Shown here: piece by piece, positions 27,202 through 36,658 of the stretch | How the letters are laid out: every line of letters begins with the position of its first letter | Numbering within the stretch: the first letter of the stretch is position 1 | Assembly (NCBI RefSeq): GCF_028771845.1 | Contig: NZ_CP118270.1 | Coordinates: 2,232,001-2,296,000, forward strand | DNA from: Paenibacillus marchantiae | Lineage (GTDB): Bacteria; Bacillota; Bacilli; Paenibacillales; Paenibacillaceae | Length of the DNA: 64,000 nucleotides | Direction: 5' to 3' | The notes under the pieces: generated by a model | Seen by the model: the letters and a program-made list of their open reading frames with translations, nothing else | Database searches by the model: none | What the model was told of the DNA's origin: nothing | Position numbers and translations under genes: made by a program

Positions 27202-27618
27202 TTAATCGTAGATCACATTTTTCCCTTCTTCACTTAATTTTTTTAAAGATGTAAGCATATGATTTATCTCTTCATCGGAGTGTCTCTCCCATAAAGCTAA
27301 TTCAGCTACTATTTTTAGAGGTGATTTAGATCTGTATGAGCGTGTTGGGTTGCCGGGAAATTTTTTATCAGTCAAGTTAGGATCATTTTCAAAATCTCCT
27401 AATGGTTCTACAATGTAGATTCTTTCTTTGGCATTCGTTTTGGCTAATTCAGCACCCCACTTGGCAGCATTTAATGTTCCCGTAAAGTAAATATGGTTAG
27501 ATTTTTTATCTTGGTAATTGGATAAGTATTGCGGTTCTAATAAATCTCCAATGTTCAGTTCTGCTTTAGTACCATGAAAAAAGGGTCCATTATCTAAGAC
27601 ATTTTTTTGGTCATCCAT
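27202..27618 (-). CDS. arr: rifamycin ADP-ribosyltransferase
   Basis: A 138-residue cytosolic enzyme that transfers ADP-ribose from NAD to rifamycins and so inactivates them. The family landmarks are all present in order: FFHGTKAELNIGDLLEP near the start, HIYFTGTLNAAKWGAELA, IYIVEPLGDFENDPNLTDK, then KFPGNPTRSYRS. The length equals the usual Arr length. The gene is more AT-rich than its neighbours and stands alone between two carbohydrate loci, which suggests acquisition. Substrate activity is predicted from the family only. Confidence 0.92.
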   Translation of the reverse strand: MDDQKNVLDNGPFFHGTKAELNIGDLLEPQYLSNYQDKKSNHIYFTGTLNAAKWGAELAKTNAKERIYIVEPLGDFENDPNLTDKKFPGNPTRSYRSKSPLKIVAELALWERHSDEEINHMLTSLKKLSEEGKNVIYD

Positions 27619-27859
27619 ACTGATGCACCTCTTTTTTTAGATTTGTATTAAGCAGTATAGTGTAGGAATCGCCAAAAAAACAGTCTATAAAAAACATAAA
27701 AATAAAGGTATAATCTAAGTAGAGGGAACGATATTGAGCGAAAATTACCTATATAGGCTGAATTAAAGGTTATGGTTTGACATGGGAAAATGAACCATTT
27801 GTCTTAACGTTATTTCAAAAAGCATGGAGCAGACTGCACATTGGCAGGCTGCTCTTTTT

Positions 27860-28765
27860 TTATAACATTTTGGACAACTTCCGGTATTCCCGGGGGGAAA
27901 TGCCTTCATATTTGCGGAACATACGGCTGAAATAATGAATGTCCGGGTAACCGCTTTGGACACCCACAGTCTCAATGGAATGATCGGTTTCCCGCAATAG
28001 TTTGCGTGCCTCGCTTAGGCGCATGGATTGAATATATTCGTTGGGTGGCATGCCCGCAATCTGTTTGAACAATTTGGCCATGTGATCCACACTCAGGTTC
28101 AATTGTTTGGCGATGCTCGAATTGGTCCACGGGTCGGATGGGGCGACCTCTATACGTTTCATGAGTTCGAGCAGCTTCTCTCCGTGTACTGAATCATGGC
28201 GTGACGAACTTCGCCAGGATGAACGCAGCAGATGAGTCAATATTTGCAGCATCAAGGCTTTGCATACCAGTTCATATCCCGGTGGGCGCATCGTAAATTC
28301 ATGTACCAATTGCTCCATAAGCTGCACGGCAGCTGGAGAAGGGGTATACACGGGGTTAATAGATAGCGGCGTCATGCCCTCTGCGCAAGCTTCTACTGCG
28401 AATTTATGGTGCAGGACAGTCTCTTCGTTAACAACCATATCTGCCTCGGTCTGAATGGTCAATTCGTTGAAGAAATCAAAATGAATGCCAATGAAACGTG
28501 CTTCCGGGCTCGAAACCACCTCATTCTGATGATAGACACCGGCAGATAGCAAGATTAGCTGACCCGCCTTCAAAATATGTTGTTTATCCTTCATATAAGT
28601 TGCAGCTTCACCTTGAGAGATGTACAGAAGTTCAAAATCATACAAACGCCGCTTTGCCAGCTTACCGGGAGGAAGGCTCTGGAACTGAGCATAATGCACG
28701 TTGGGAGACCATTCTTTGTAAGTGACGGTTCGTTGCAGAGGATATACCGCTTGCTGGAGAGACAT
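27860..28765 (-). CDS. AraC-family regulator with cupin sensor domain
   Basis: A 301-residue regulator with an N-terminal cupin-like sensing domain (residues about 15-155) and two C-terminal helix-turn-helix motifs: SSIAKQLNLSVDHMAKLFKQ and the family signature SIETVGVQSGYPDIHYFSRMFRKYEGISPREYR. It is divergent from the 28953-31559 operon and most likely activates it. ATG at 28765 is chosen because AAGGAGATGG precedes it; the GTG at 28798 lies upstream of that site. Confidence 0.9.
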   Translation of the reverse strand: MSLQQAVYPLQRTVTYKEWSPNVHYAQFQSLPPGKLAKRRLYDFELLYISQGEAATYMKDKQHILKAGQLILLSAGVYHQNEVVSSPEARFIGIHFDFFNELTIQTEADMVVNEETVLHHKFAVEACAEGMTPLSINPVYTPSPAAVQLMEQLVHEFTMRPPGYELVCKALMLQILTHLLRSSWRSSSRHDSVHGEKLLELMKRIEVAPSDPWTNSSIAKQLNLSVDHMAKLFKQIAGMPPNEYIQSMRLSEARKLLRETDHSIETVGVQSGYPDIHYFSRMFRKYEGISPREYRKLSKML

Positions 28766-28851
28766 AAATTCCATCTCCTTTTTCAATGAGATTGGCACAA
28801 ACAGATTTAATTAAAACTGAACGGAATTGTGCAAATAATCTCTTTATCTCC

Positions 28852-28881
28852 TAAATAAATAATCAGGTAATTTATTTATAA
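28852..28881 (+). promoter_or_regulatory. promoter with AT-rich inverted repeat before the 28953 operon
   Basis: AAATAAAT (28852-28859) and ATTTATTT (28869-28876) form an inverted repeat ending at a TATAAT (28876-28881). No good -35 box is seen, which fits an activator-dependent promoter. Confidence 0.4.
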
Positions 28882-28952
28882 TATAAGTATTATCACATGT
28901 TCTTACGAGAGAGACAACATCACGGATTAAGCTAAAAAAGGAGAGGATTCAG

Positions 28953-29594
28953 ATGCGCTCTCTCCCTGTGGAACGGAGCACGAGTTATTGCTGCGAATCA
29001 CTCAGGTCAGTTGCACAGAGTGGATTCCCCTCGACTGCGGATTGGGAACGATGTGTTCCAGTGGAGCTGGTGGACACGGTAACAGGCAGGCCACCTCATC
29101 AATCCACAGAAGTCCGTTTTGGCTGGAGTCCCGAATATTTGCATATTCGCTTTATATGCCAGGATGATCACGTTGTATCTGATTTCACGGAAAGGGATCA
29201 GCCATTGTATGAGCAGGATGTGGTTGAACTGTTCATCGATGAACAGGGCGATGGCAGGAATTATATCGAACTGGAGGTCAGTCCGCACAACGTAATATTT
29301 GATGCACTCATTCACAATAACAGCGAAGGTTCCGAATTGAAGGCAGATGTAACCTGGCAGCTGGAGGGGTTGCAAACGGCTGTAGAAGTGGATCGTCAGG
29401 GCCATCGGGTGTATGTGATCCATATTCCAGCGAGTAACTTCAAGTCGCCCCTGACTAAAGGCGTATGCTGGAGGGTCAACGTTTACCGCATTGATGAGAA
29501 TGTGCAGGGAGATCGGGAGTATCAGGCATGGCAGCCCACGGGGGCTGTAAACTTTCATTTGCCTGCCCGATTTGGTCATTTTCAATTAGGATAG
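28953..29594 (+). CDS. CBM9-like carbohydrate-binding protein, no signal peptide
   Basis: A 213-residue protein with the CBM9-like fold: EVRFGWSPEYLHIRFICQDD, then DVVELFIDEQGDGRNYIELEVSP and a C-terminal WRVNVYRIDE strand. Most CBM9 modules are parts of secreted enzymes; here the domain stands alone without export signal or catalytic domain. It is the first gene of an operon with a sugar isomerase-like and an oxidoreductase gene. A cytosolic sugar-binding or unknown enzymatic role is inferred. Confidence 0.75.
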   Translation: MRSLPVERSTSYCCESLRSVAQSGFPSTADWERCVPVELVDTVTGRPPHQSTEVRFGWSPEYLHIRFICQDDHVVSDFTERDQPLYEQDVVELFIDEQGDGRNYIELEVSPHNVIFDALIHNNSEGSELKADVTWQLEGLQTAVEVDRQGHRVYVIHIPASNFKSPLTKGVCWRVNVYRIDENVQGDREYQAWQPTGAVNFHLPARFGHFQLG

Positions 29595-29644
29595 CGATGC
29601 GATGCTGAAGAACAGGTATTCATATTTTGAAGGAGGGTATTCGG

Positions 29645-30493
29645 ATGAAAAAAGGGATTAACATATGGTCTTTTCCAGGAGATGCCTCTATTGCGGATTG
29701 TATTCAGACGGCGAAGCAAGCTGGCTTTGAGGGGATTGAACTTTCGCTTAATGGAGAAGGCGAGCTGAGTCTGTCTGCCACAGATCAGGAGGTTCGTGAT
29801 ATTCAGGGACGTCTAGAAGAGGCCGAACTCGAAATCGCGGGACTAGCAACCGGATTGTACTGGGATTACCCGATGACGAGCGCTCGTCCAGAGATCCGAA
29901 CGAAAGCTCTGGATGTGTGTAAAAAACAGCTGGAGCTTGCCGCGGCATTTGGTGTGGATACCATTCTGGTCATTCCGGGTGCGGTGGGTGTGGACTTTAT
30001 TCCAGACAGCGAAGTAACGGATTATGAAGTTGCTTACGAACGAGCGCAAGAAGCCCTTGCGCATCTGCTGCCGTACGCGGAAAGTGCTGGAGTATCGATT
30101 GGTATTGAGAACGTATGGAACAAATTCTTGGTGTCACCGCTTGAGCTGCGTACCTTTATTGATTCTTTTAGCTCAGATTATATAGGTTCGTATTTCGATG
30201 TGGGCAATGTGGTGCAGAATGGTTACCCAGAGCAGTGGGTTCGCATTCTGGGTCACCGGATCAAGAAAGTGCACTTCAAGGATTACCGGCGTCAAGCGGG
30301 AGGGCTTCATGGATTTGTGGATCTGCTGGCTGGAGATGTGAATTATCCGGCGGTGATGCAGGCATTACAGGCCATTGGTTACGACAACTACGTGACTGCC
30401 GAGATGATTCCGCCATACACTCATCATTCGAAGCAGATCATATTCAATACATCCAAAGCGATGGATGCTATTCTTGGACGTTCTCAGGAGTAG
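29645..30493 (+). CDS. sugar phosphate isomerase/epimerase-family protein (xylose isomerase-like TIM barrel)
   Basis: A 282-residue AP-endonuclease-2/xylose-isomerase-like barrel. Metal-ligand segments are visible: GIELSLNGEGEL near residue 30, IENVW near 152, SYFDVGNV near 180, VHFKDY near 205 and TAEMIPP near 253. ATG at 29645 follows AAGGAGGG; the TTG at 29627 is upstream of it. Family members isomerise, epimerise or eliminate keto-sugars. Pairing with a Gfo/Idh/MocA enzyme suggests work on an oxidised glycoside. Confidence 0.88.
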   Translation: MKKGINIWSFPGDASIADCIQTAKQAGFEGIELSLNGEGELSLSATDQEVRDIQGRLEEAELEIAGLATGLYWDYPMTSARPEIRTKALDVCKKQLELAAAFGVDTILVIPGAVGVDFIPDSEVTDYEVAYERAQEALAHLLPYAESAGVSIGIENVWNKFLVSPLELRTFIDSFSSDYIGSYFDVGNVVQNGYPEQWVRILGHRIKKVHFKDYRRQAGGLHGFVDLLAGDVNYPAVMQALQAIGYDNYVTAEMIPPYTHHSKQIIFNTSKAMDAILGRSQE

Positions 30494-30548
30494 GTACAGA
30501 TAACAACGTTTATGCGATATAAAATCTATTTTTATGGGAGGTAAAAAC

Positions 30549-31559
30549 ATGTTAAAAGTGGGATTGATCGGTTTTGGGTTTATGGGACGTATGCATTTTG
30601 ACAACTATGTACGCCTTGCCTCAGAAGGGGAACCCGTGGAATTGGTAGCCGTCTGCGATCTAAGAATAGAGGAACTGAAGAACGGTAAAGCAGCCGGCAA
30701 TATGGCGACGGAGCAAGAGGTATATGATCTCACACCTTATCGTTTGTACGACAACATCGACGCAATGCTGGAACAAGAAGAACTGGATATCATTGATATT
30801 ACGCTGCCTACGCCACTGCATGCTGAACTAACGTGTTCCTTGCTGGAGAAAGGCTTTCATGTGCTGTGTGAGAAGCCGGTTGCGCGCCATTCGACGGAAG
30901 GCTGGAAGATGGCACAGACGGCCAAAGCGACCGGGAAAACACTGATGATTGGTCAATGTTTACGCTTCTGGCCAGCCTATGCGTATCTGAAATCCGTAGT
31001 AGAAGACGGGCGTTATGGAGCGGTCAACGCAGGTTATTTCTTCAGGGGTTCAGGTTTGCCTCAAGAGTGGTTTTTGGATGGGGAGAAAAGCGGTGGCTGC
31101 ATATTAGATATGCACATCCATGATGCGGATATTATTCACTGGGTGTTTGGCAAACCGGATCAAGTATCCACGCTGGCTCGCAACGTCATTCCGGGAAGCG
31201 GCTATGATACCGTGTCGACCAATTATGTATACCCTGACGGAAAAGTACTGAATGCCCAAGCGGACTGGACGCTGGGGGGAGACTACGGTTTCTCGATGAC
31301 CTATCGCGTTAATTTGGAGCAGGGGAATCTGGTCTTTGAGAATGGTGAGCTGAAAGTAAATCCGAACGATGCTCCCGGTTTCGTCGCTGAGCTGTCACCC
31401 GACTCGGGATATTACCACCAACTCAAATATTTTATCCAATCTGTTCAAGCAGGTACGCCTGTATCTGTATGTACACCGGAAAGTGCAACAGGTACACTTG
31501 AGTTAATTGAAGCGGAGATGCGCTCGGCGGATGAGCGTGGGGCATTGGTTTCATTATAA
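30549..31559 (+). CDS. Gfo/Idh/MocA-family oxidoreductase (second copy type)
   Basis: A 336-residue NAD(P)-dependent oxidoreductase. The Rossmann motif GLIGFGFMGRMH opens the protein, the motif LCEKPVARHS is near residue 113, and the catalytic region GGCILDMHIHDADIIHW is near 180. It is only distantly like the one at 21598-22698. ATG at 30549 is used because GGGAGG of the earlier ATG frame is its binding site. It closes the AraC-controlled operon. Confidence 0.9.
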   Translation: MLKVGLIGFGFMGRMHFDNYVRLASEGEPVELVAVCDLRIEELKNGKAAGNMATEQEVYDLTPYRLYDNIDAMLEQEELDIIDITLPTPLHAELTCSLLEKGFHVLCEKPVARHSTEGWKMAQTAKATGKTLMIGQCLRFWPAYAYLKSVVEDGRYGAVNAGYFFRGSGLPQEWFLDGEKSGGCILDMHIHDADIIHWVFGKPDQVSTLARNVIPGSGYDTVSTNYVYPDGKVLNAQADWTLGGDYGFSMTYRVNLEQGNLVFENGELKVNPNDAPGFVAELSPDSGYYHQLKYFIQSVQAGTPVSVCTPESATGTLELIEAEMRSADERGALVSL

Positions 31560-31562
31560 TAG

Positions 31563-31603
31563 AAAGAGCAGAACCTGTGATGCGGGTTCTGCTCTTTGCA
31601 TTT
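31563..31603 (+). terminator. terminator after the 28953-31559 operon
   Basis: AGAGCAGAACC pairs with GGGTTCTGCTCT; a short T-rich tail follows (TTGCATTTC). Confidence 0.65.
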
Positions 31604-31645
31604 CTGAAGTAGTACGGGTCTTTGAAAAAGAGAGGAAACATGAAT

Positions 31646-31813
31646 TTATTTATATTCTTTTAAATTTTCGTTATTCATTGTGCGTTCAATTTCGGCAAGT
31701 CTACTATTAATTCTCTTGATCTTATTATTCATAGTAATCAAAAAGTAAACTAGAGATATAATGCCTATAATAAAAACGAATTGAATTATAGTTGCAGACC
31801 ATATAAAGCTCAT
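31646..31813 (-). CDS. 55-residue single-pass membrane protein
   Basis: A short gene behind GGGAGGTG, with ATG at 31813-31811 and TAA at 31648-31646. Residues about 6-28 are a clean hydrophobic helix (starting WSATIIQFVFIIGIISLVYF); residues 29-55 are a charged helix with KIKRINSRLAEIE. It looks like a bitopic small protein with a cytosolic coiled tail. It fills most of the gap between 31559 and 31943 and is transcribed away from the nucleotidase. No family is recognised. Confidence 0.65.
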   Translation of the reverse strand: MSFIWSATIIQFVFIIGIISLVYFLITMNNKIKRINSRLAEIERTMNNENLKEYK

Positions 31814-31942
31814 TCGTACACCTCCCGAATTTCTGTTGATTAACTATAATTATACATAATTTGGGAGGCGCACGATGAGAAAATTAATTTTATGATCTTG
31901 TGGTAACGATTATACTCCTTCAATTATAGTAATTACTCCGTA

Positions 31943-33580
31943 CTATCCAACAACCCGCCAGTTATTCGCCTGCTCCACTGTTAGTGGTTGATGTCTGCGA
32001 ATATAATCCTCCACCAGTGCCGCCATATCCGTGGCGCCTTCGTGAAGTACCTTTTTGCCCGGATACATCGCATAATCACCGCCACCTGCTGCGCGATAAC
32101 TGTTCATCACTACAGAATACGTCGCGTCCATCGCAACAGGTATGCCCTCGCGTTCCAGCTTCACCACACGACTTCCCACAGGTTTGGAGATATCCAGCTC
32201 ATATTCGACGCCCGCCCACATGTCATAATTATAATGCTGTGGTTTCGGCTGCATGTAAGCAGGATTGACCACAACTTCGCCTGATGTCTCCACTTCAAAG
32301 TAACGCGCCGTTTGTTCTAATGCATCCCGAATGTCCTGACCACGAAGCTCCAGCACCGTCAGTGTATTGGGATAGATAAAGTTAGACAGCACATCCCGAA
32401 CGGTAATGAGGGAACCGAAACCGCGGGCCTCTTCACTGAGTAATGCGGTATTCGATATTTGTGCTCCCGTTGCTTCCATCTGCACCTGATGTACAAAAGC
32501 AATAAAGGGATGCGCCGCAAGCCGCAATGCGGCAGGATCGGTGATGGATAAGTCTCCGGCCACCTCGCCAATCGGCTGGTCCAGCCATGCCTGTGCTTTT
32601 GCTTCCAACTCATCCGTCAGTTTCATAACAGCCGCATCGGGCTGTACATCACTATCTTCATCCAAGAGCAACAAGCGAGCCTGTTTTCCGGCAATCCGCC
32701 ACTTTCCATTCGATAACCGGTCCAACTGGGTGGATACATGACCTACACCGTTCCCACTAAATCCAGGCTGAACCACGGTCACACCATGTATTTCAGCGGT
32801 AAGCTGACGGTGTTGATGTCCGGTAAGCAGAACGTCAATCCCTTCAATGTCACGGCAGATCGCGTACGCCTGATTTTCCCCGGTTAACCGCTCAGCAGGT
32901 TCGCCTGTCTCCAGATCACTCTCAAAACCACCATGATAACTGACCACGAGCACATCCGGCTGTTCATGTTCACGAATATAGCCAACCCATGCACGAATAG
33001 TCTCCATAGCATCAAGGAACTGTAAACCTTCTATGTTTTTCGGATGCTCCCAATTCGGAATATAGTGCGTCGTTGCTCCCAGCAAAGCAATTTTAACGCC
33101 TGAAGACAAGGTTTTGATCAGATAGGGAGGACCGAAGGCGGGAATGGCTGCTCCAGTAGGTGCAGTGTGTAGTACCTCTTCGTCAGGCTTTCCTTCATTA
33201 ACAATATTTGCAGATAGCCAAGGGAAATGGGAGTCTTGCACTGCTTTACGCAGCAAGTCCTGGCCGTAGTTGAATTCATGATTGCCCATTACGGCAGCAT
33301 CATAGCCCAGTTCATTCAGAACATTAATGAAGGGATGCACTTCGTGATTCGAAACAAAGGAAGCAGCATATGAGGCCAAAGGAGAGCCTTGCAACAGATC
33401 ACCGTTATCCACGAGCAGCAATTCGGGTGAACGATCCCGTTCACGCCGAATCAGCGAAGCAAGCAAAGCAAGTCCGGCTGGACGATAGGCATTGGTGTTG
33501 TAATGTATGGGGCGAATGGCCCCATGAAGGTCACTGGTTACCATGATGTCGAAGTTTGCCGTAGTTGTTATGGATGTCAT
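31943..33580 (-). CDS. 5'-nucleotidase / 2',3'-cyclic phosphodiesterase family metallophosphatase
   Basis: A 545-residue UshA/YfkN-type enzyme. The N-terminal calcineurin-like domain has DLHGAI, DNGDLLQGSP, MGNHEFNYG, SYHGGFESD and LTGHQHRQ metal motifs. The C-terminal nucleotidase domain includes TVLELRGQDIRDALEQ and NSYRAAGGGDY, the nucleotide-binding part. It lacks a signal peptide, unlike most relatives, so it may act inside the cell. It is divergent from the phosphonate uptake operon, which suggests a shared phosphate-supply role. Confidence 0.9.
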   Translation of the reverse strand: MTSITTTANFDIMVTSDLHGAIRPIHYNTNAYRPAGLALLASLIRRERDRSPELLLVDNGDLLQGSPLASYAASFVSNHEVHPFINVLNELGYDAAVMGNHEFNYGQDLLRKAVQDSHFPWLSANIVNEGKPDEEVLHTAPTGAAIPAFGPPYLIKTLSSGVKIALLGATTHYIPNWEHPKNIEGLQFLDAMETIRAWVGYIREHEQPDVLVVSYHGGFESDLETGEPAERLTGENQAYAICRDIEGIDVLLTGHQHRQLTAEIHGVTVVQPGFSGNGVGHVSTQLDRLSNGKWRIAGKQARLLLLDEDSDVQPDAAVMKLTDELEAKAQAWLDQPIGEVAGDLSITDPAALRLAAHPFIAFVHQVQMEATGAQISNTALLSEEARGFGSLITVRDVLSNFIYPNTLTVLELRGQDIRDALEQTARYFEVETSGEVVVNPAYMQPKPQHYNYDMWAGVEYELDISKPVGSRVVKLEREGIPVAMDATYSVVMNSYRAAGGGDYAMYPGKKVLHEGATDMAALVEDYIRRHQPLTVEQANNWRVVG

Positions 33581-33736
33581 TTTACAATCTCCTCTAAATA
33601 TATAAGTTTAAACATATCAAATCACAGGTCATTCAAGCGGCAGAGTACAAGGGGATTCACCATTTCTACTTGTATTATCAACTGTAATGAGGCTATTCTA
33701 ACAGATCAAAGCCGCTCTGACAGCCTGACAGGAAAC

Positions 33737-33789
33737 TTTACAAAACTCCAAATTTCGTTTCACATCGCGCAAATAATTGACGACTATAG
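33737..33789 (+). promoter_or_regulatory. promoter region of the phosphonate operon with PhoP-like half sites
   Basis: TTTACA (33737-33742) and TTCACA (33759-33764) are 22 bases apart, two helical turns, before a TATAGT -10 (33784-33789). PhoP boxes are TTAACA-like repeats at 11-base spacing; only two of four are seen. Confidence 0.3.
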
Positions 33790-33832
33790 TAGACAAGTAA
33801 TGAAAAATAGAAACTCTTTGGAGGGTGTTCGC

Positions 33833-34816
33833 TTGAAGAAGTCTGCTTTATTTTTACCATTGTTGATTTTGGTTCTGTTTCTAAGTGCTTGTGGGTCTAA
33901 CAGTAGTACAAAAGGTTCGGCTAACGGGGCTGATACGAGCTCGAATTCATCCAGTACTGACACGGCAGAGACAGACAAAGCCGCTGAAGGTTATGTGCCG
34001 ACTGAGCTGACTGTACAATTCGTTCCATCACAAAATGCAGATACACTCGAAGCCAAAGCAAAACCGCTCGAGAAGCTGCTGGGTGACAAATTGGGTATCC
34101 CGGTGAAGGTCAGCGTATCCACAGACTACAACACAATTATTGAAGCAATGGCTTCCAATAAAGTGGACGTAGGTTTCCTGCCTCCGACGGCTTATGTACT
34201 TGCCAAAGAAAAAGGCGCAGCTGAAGTTATTCTTCAGGCACAACGTTTTGGTGTAAATGATGAGACTGGCGCTCCAACTGAGGAACTGGCAGATTCGTAT
34301 AAATCCATGATTATTGTAAAAAAAGACTCGCCGATCCAATCCGTTGAGGATCTGAAAGGCAAAAAAATCGCTTACCAGAACGTAACTTCTTCTGCAGGTT
34401 ATGTATGGCCGGCAGCCCTGTTGCTCGACAGAGGCATTAATCCTTTGAAAGATGTACAGGCAATCACGGTTAAAGGCCATGACCAAGGTGTGCTGGCAGT
34501 GCTGAACGGCGACGTTGATGCCGCAGCGATTTTCCAGGATGCTCGTAACACTGTAGTGAAAGACTACCCGACTGTATTTGAAGATACGCGTGTACTGGCG
34601 TTCACTGAGCCGATTCCTAACGATACCATCACAGTACGTACAGACATGAATGCAGATTGGACAGCGAAGATCAAACAAGCATTCATCGACATCGGTAAAG
34701 ATCCACAAGGTCACGAAATTATCAAAGAAATCTACACACACGAAGGTTATGTAGAGTCTGATGACAGCAAGTTTGATATCGTTCGTGAGTACGGGGAGAA
34801 AGTAAAAACCGAGTAG
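33833..34816 (+). CDS. phnD: phosphonate ABC transporter substrate-binding lipoprotein
   Basis: A 327-residue lipoprotein with lipobox FLSAC (Cys20) and a Ser/Thr-rich tether. The mature part shows the PhnD/phosphite-binding fold: LTVQFVPSQNADTLEAKAKP, VDVGFLPPTAYVLAKEKG, and DLKGKKIAYQNVTSSAGYVWP. The start is a TTG at 33833 after GGAGGGTG; the long frame from 33503 overlaps the divergent nucleotidase gene and is not real. It captures phosphonate, phosphite or a similar P compound for the transporter encoded next. Confidence 0.9.
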   Translation: MKKSALFLPLLILVLFLSACGSNSSTKGSANGADTSSNSSSTDTAETDKAAEGYVPTELTVQFVPSQNADTLEAKAKPLEKLLGDKLGIPVKVSVSTDYNTIIEAMASNKVDVGFLPPTAYVLAKEKGAAEVILQAQRFGVNDETGAPTEELADSYKSMIIVKKDSPIQSVEDLKGKKIAYQNVTSSAGYVWPAALLLDRGINPLKDVQAITVKGHDQGVLAVLNGDVDAAAIFQDARNTVVKDYPTVFEDTRVLAFTEPIPNDTITVRTDMNADWTAKIKQAFIDIGKDPQGHEIIKEIYTHEGYVESDDSKFDIVREYGEKVKTE

Positions 34817-34907
34817 TTCTCTGTTCAAGAAATATCGTGATGGATTGATCGCATTGTATTGCATTGATTATCTTTTCATTGGATAACTTCATCGGTTCAG
34901 CGGGCAG

Positions 34908-34938
34908 GCCAGTTCAGCGTGATACACGCTGCGCTGGC
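34908..34938 (+). other. stem-loop between phnD and phnC
   Basis: GCCAG-TT-CAGCGTG-ATA-CACGCTG-CG-CTGGC forms a long GC-rich hairpin without a T tract. Such hairpins often protect the upstream part of an mRNA, giving more binding protein than transporter. Confidence 0.6.
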
Positions 34939-34997
34939 TTGTCCCATTACAGCGTGACCCTGCGAAATACCATATTAATGAAAGAAGGATTACAGCC

Positions 34998-35798
34998 ATG
35001 ATTGAGCTTCACAACGTAACGAAAACATATGCTAACGGCACCAAGGGCCTGAATAATATTAATCTGAAATTTAAACAAGGGGAATTCATTGCCGTAGTTG
35101 GTTTGTCTGGTGCGGGAAAATCGACGCTTCTGCGTTCCATTAACCGACTTCATGATATCAGTGACGGTGAGATTTTGATCAATGGCAAGTCGATCACGAA
35201 AGCTCATGGCAAGTCACTTCGCATGATTCGCCGGGATATCGGTATGATCTTCCAGAGCTTCAATCTTGTGAAACGTTCCAGTGTGCTTCGTAACGTGCTT
35301 GCTGGACGCGTGGGATATCATTCCACGATGCGTACCATTCTGGGCCGTTTTCCCAAAGAAGATACAGAACTCGCATTTGGAGCACTGGAACGGGTAAATA
35401 TCGCAGAAAAAGCCTATTCCCGTGCTGATCAGCTGTCCGGTGGGCAACAGCAACGTGTGGCCATAGCGCGAGTACTTGCACAGGAAGCCAAAATCATTCT
35501 GGCAGACGAGCCTGTCGCTTCACTCGATCCACTAACAACGAAGCAGGTAATGGATGATCTGAAACGCATCAACCAGGATCTTGGCATTACAACGATCGTG
35601 AACCTTCACTTTATCGACCTAGCCAGAGAGTATGCGACCCGTATTGTTGGATTGCGTGCTGGCGAAGTGGTGTTTGATGGTCCGGTATCCGAAGCAACGG
35701 ATGAGCGTTTTGCAGAAATTTATGGCAGACCTATTCTGGCAGACGAGCTGCTGGATAAACAGGCTGTACAGGAACAGCGGGGAGAAGTTCTGGTATGA
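34998..35798 (+). CDS. phnC: phosphonate ABC transporter ATP-binding protein
   Basis: A 266-residue ATPase. Walker [10 protein letters not shown] is near residue 36, signature LSGGQQQR near 146, Walker [12 protein letters not shown] near 165. The phosphonate-type sequence [21 protein letters not shown] opens the protein. It overlaps phnE by 4 bases (ATGA). Confidence 0.93.
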   Translation: MIELHNVTKTYANGTKGLNNINLKFKQGEFIAVVGLSGAGKSTLLRSINRLHDISDGEILINGKSITKAHGKSLRMIRRDIGMIFQSFNLVKRSSVLRNVLAGRVGYHSTMRTILGRFPKEDTELAFGALERVNIAEKAYSRADQLSGGQQQRVAIARVLAQEAKIILADEPVASLDPLTTKQVMDDLKRINQDLGITTIVNLHFIDLAREYATRIVGLRAGEVVFDGPVSEATDERFAEIYGRPILADELLDKQAVQEQRGEVLV

Positions 35799-36658
35799 AG
35801 CAACCCGTAAACGTATCGATAGATGGATCATTGCAGAACGAATCAGGAAAGGGAAAGCGTCCTGGAACAGGTTCAGGCTCGGCTGTCCACCGTCCCAAAC
35901 CACCAGGGCGTACCAAACATCTGCTCACGCTAGTGATCATTCTGTTGCTTTTGTGGGCAAGTGCCAGACAGACCGATGCCAGCTTCAGTGAGCTGTTTGA
36001 AGGTTTACCCAACATGCTGGATCTGCTGCGTGAGATGTTCCCGCCGCGGTGGACTTACTTTGACAACATCATTCAGGGCATGCTGGAGACGATCCGTATG
36101 GCTCTGATCGGTACAACGATCGGTGCGATCATCGCAATTCCGGTCTCGATTATCTGTGCAGGCAACTTAATGCCTAGCCGTTGGATCTACTATCCAGCGC
36201 GTTTTGTACTGAACCTAATCCGTACCGTGCCTGACCTGCTACTTGCGGCGTTGTTCGTTGCTGTGTTTGGACTGGGACCGATTCCTGGTATATTGGCACT
36301 CGCTGTATTCTCGGTGGGACTGATTGCCAAGCTGACCTACGAAACGCTGGAAACGATTGATCAGGGACCGCTCGAAGCGATGACAGCTGTCGGCATGAAC
36401 CGGATTCAACTGATTGTTTATGGCGTGGTGCCACAACTGGCCGCCCAGTTTACTTCCTATGTACTGTATGCCTTTGAGATTAATGTACGTGCCGCTGCGA
36501 TTCTCGGATTGGTTGGAGCTGGGGGCATCGGACTGTATTATGAAGCAACACTTGGATTCCTGGAATATGACAAAACGAGTGTAATCATTCTGTTTACCCT
36601 TGTCATTGTTCTGATCATTGATTATGTAAGTACTAAGCTGCGGGAGAAATTGTTATGA
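35795..36658 (+). CDS. phnE: phosphonate ABC transporter permease 1
   Basis: A 287-residue permease with a basic, Pro/Gly-rich cytosolic N-terminus and about six membrane helices. The coupling loop reads [20 protein letters not shown]. It ends overlapping the second permease by 4 bases. Confidence 0.92.
   Translation: MKQPVNVSIDGSLQNESGKGKRPGTGSGSAVHRPKPPGRTKHLLTLVIILLLLWASARQTDASFSELFEGLPNMLDLLREMFPPRWTYFDNIIQGMLETIRMALIGTTIGAIIAIPVSIICAGNLMPSRWIYYPARFVLNLIRTVPDLLLAALFVAVFGLGPIPGILALAVFSVGLIAKLTYETLETIDQGPLEAMTAVGMNRIQLIVYGVVPQLAAQFTSYVLYAFEINVRAAAILGLVGAGGIGLYYEATLGFLEYDKTSVIILFTLVIVLIIDYVSTKLREKLL

Noticed and set aside
33503..33832. Long N-terminal extension of the phnD frame
   Set aside because: It overlaps the start of the divergent nucleotidase and lacks a binding site; TTG at 33833 after GGAGGGTG gives a normal lipoprotein signal.
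34028..34864. Minus-strand 278-residue frame opposite phnD
   Set aside because: High Phe/Cys/Ile content and no binding site; it is a shadow of phnD.
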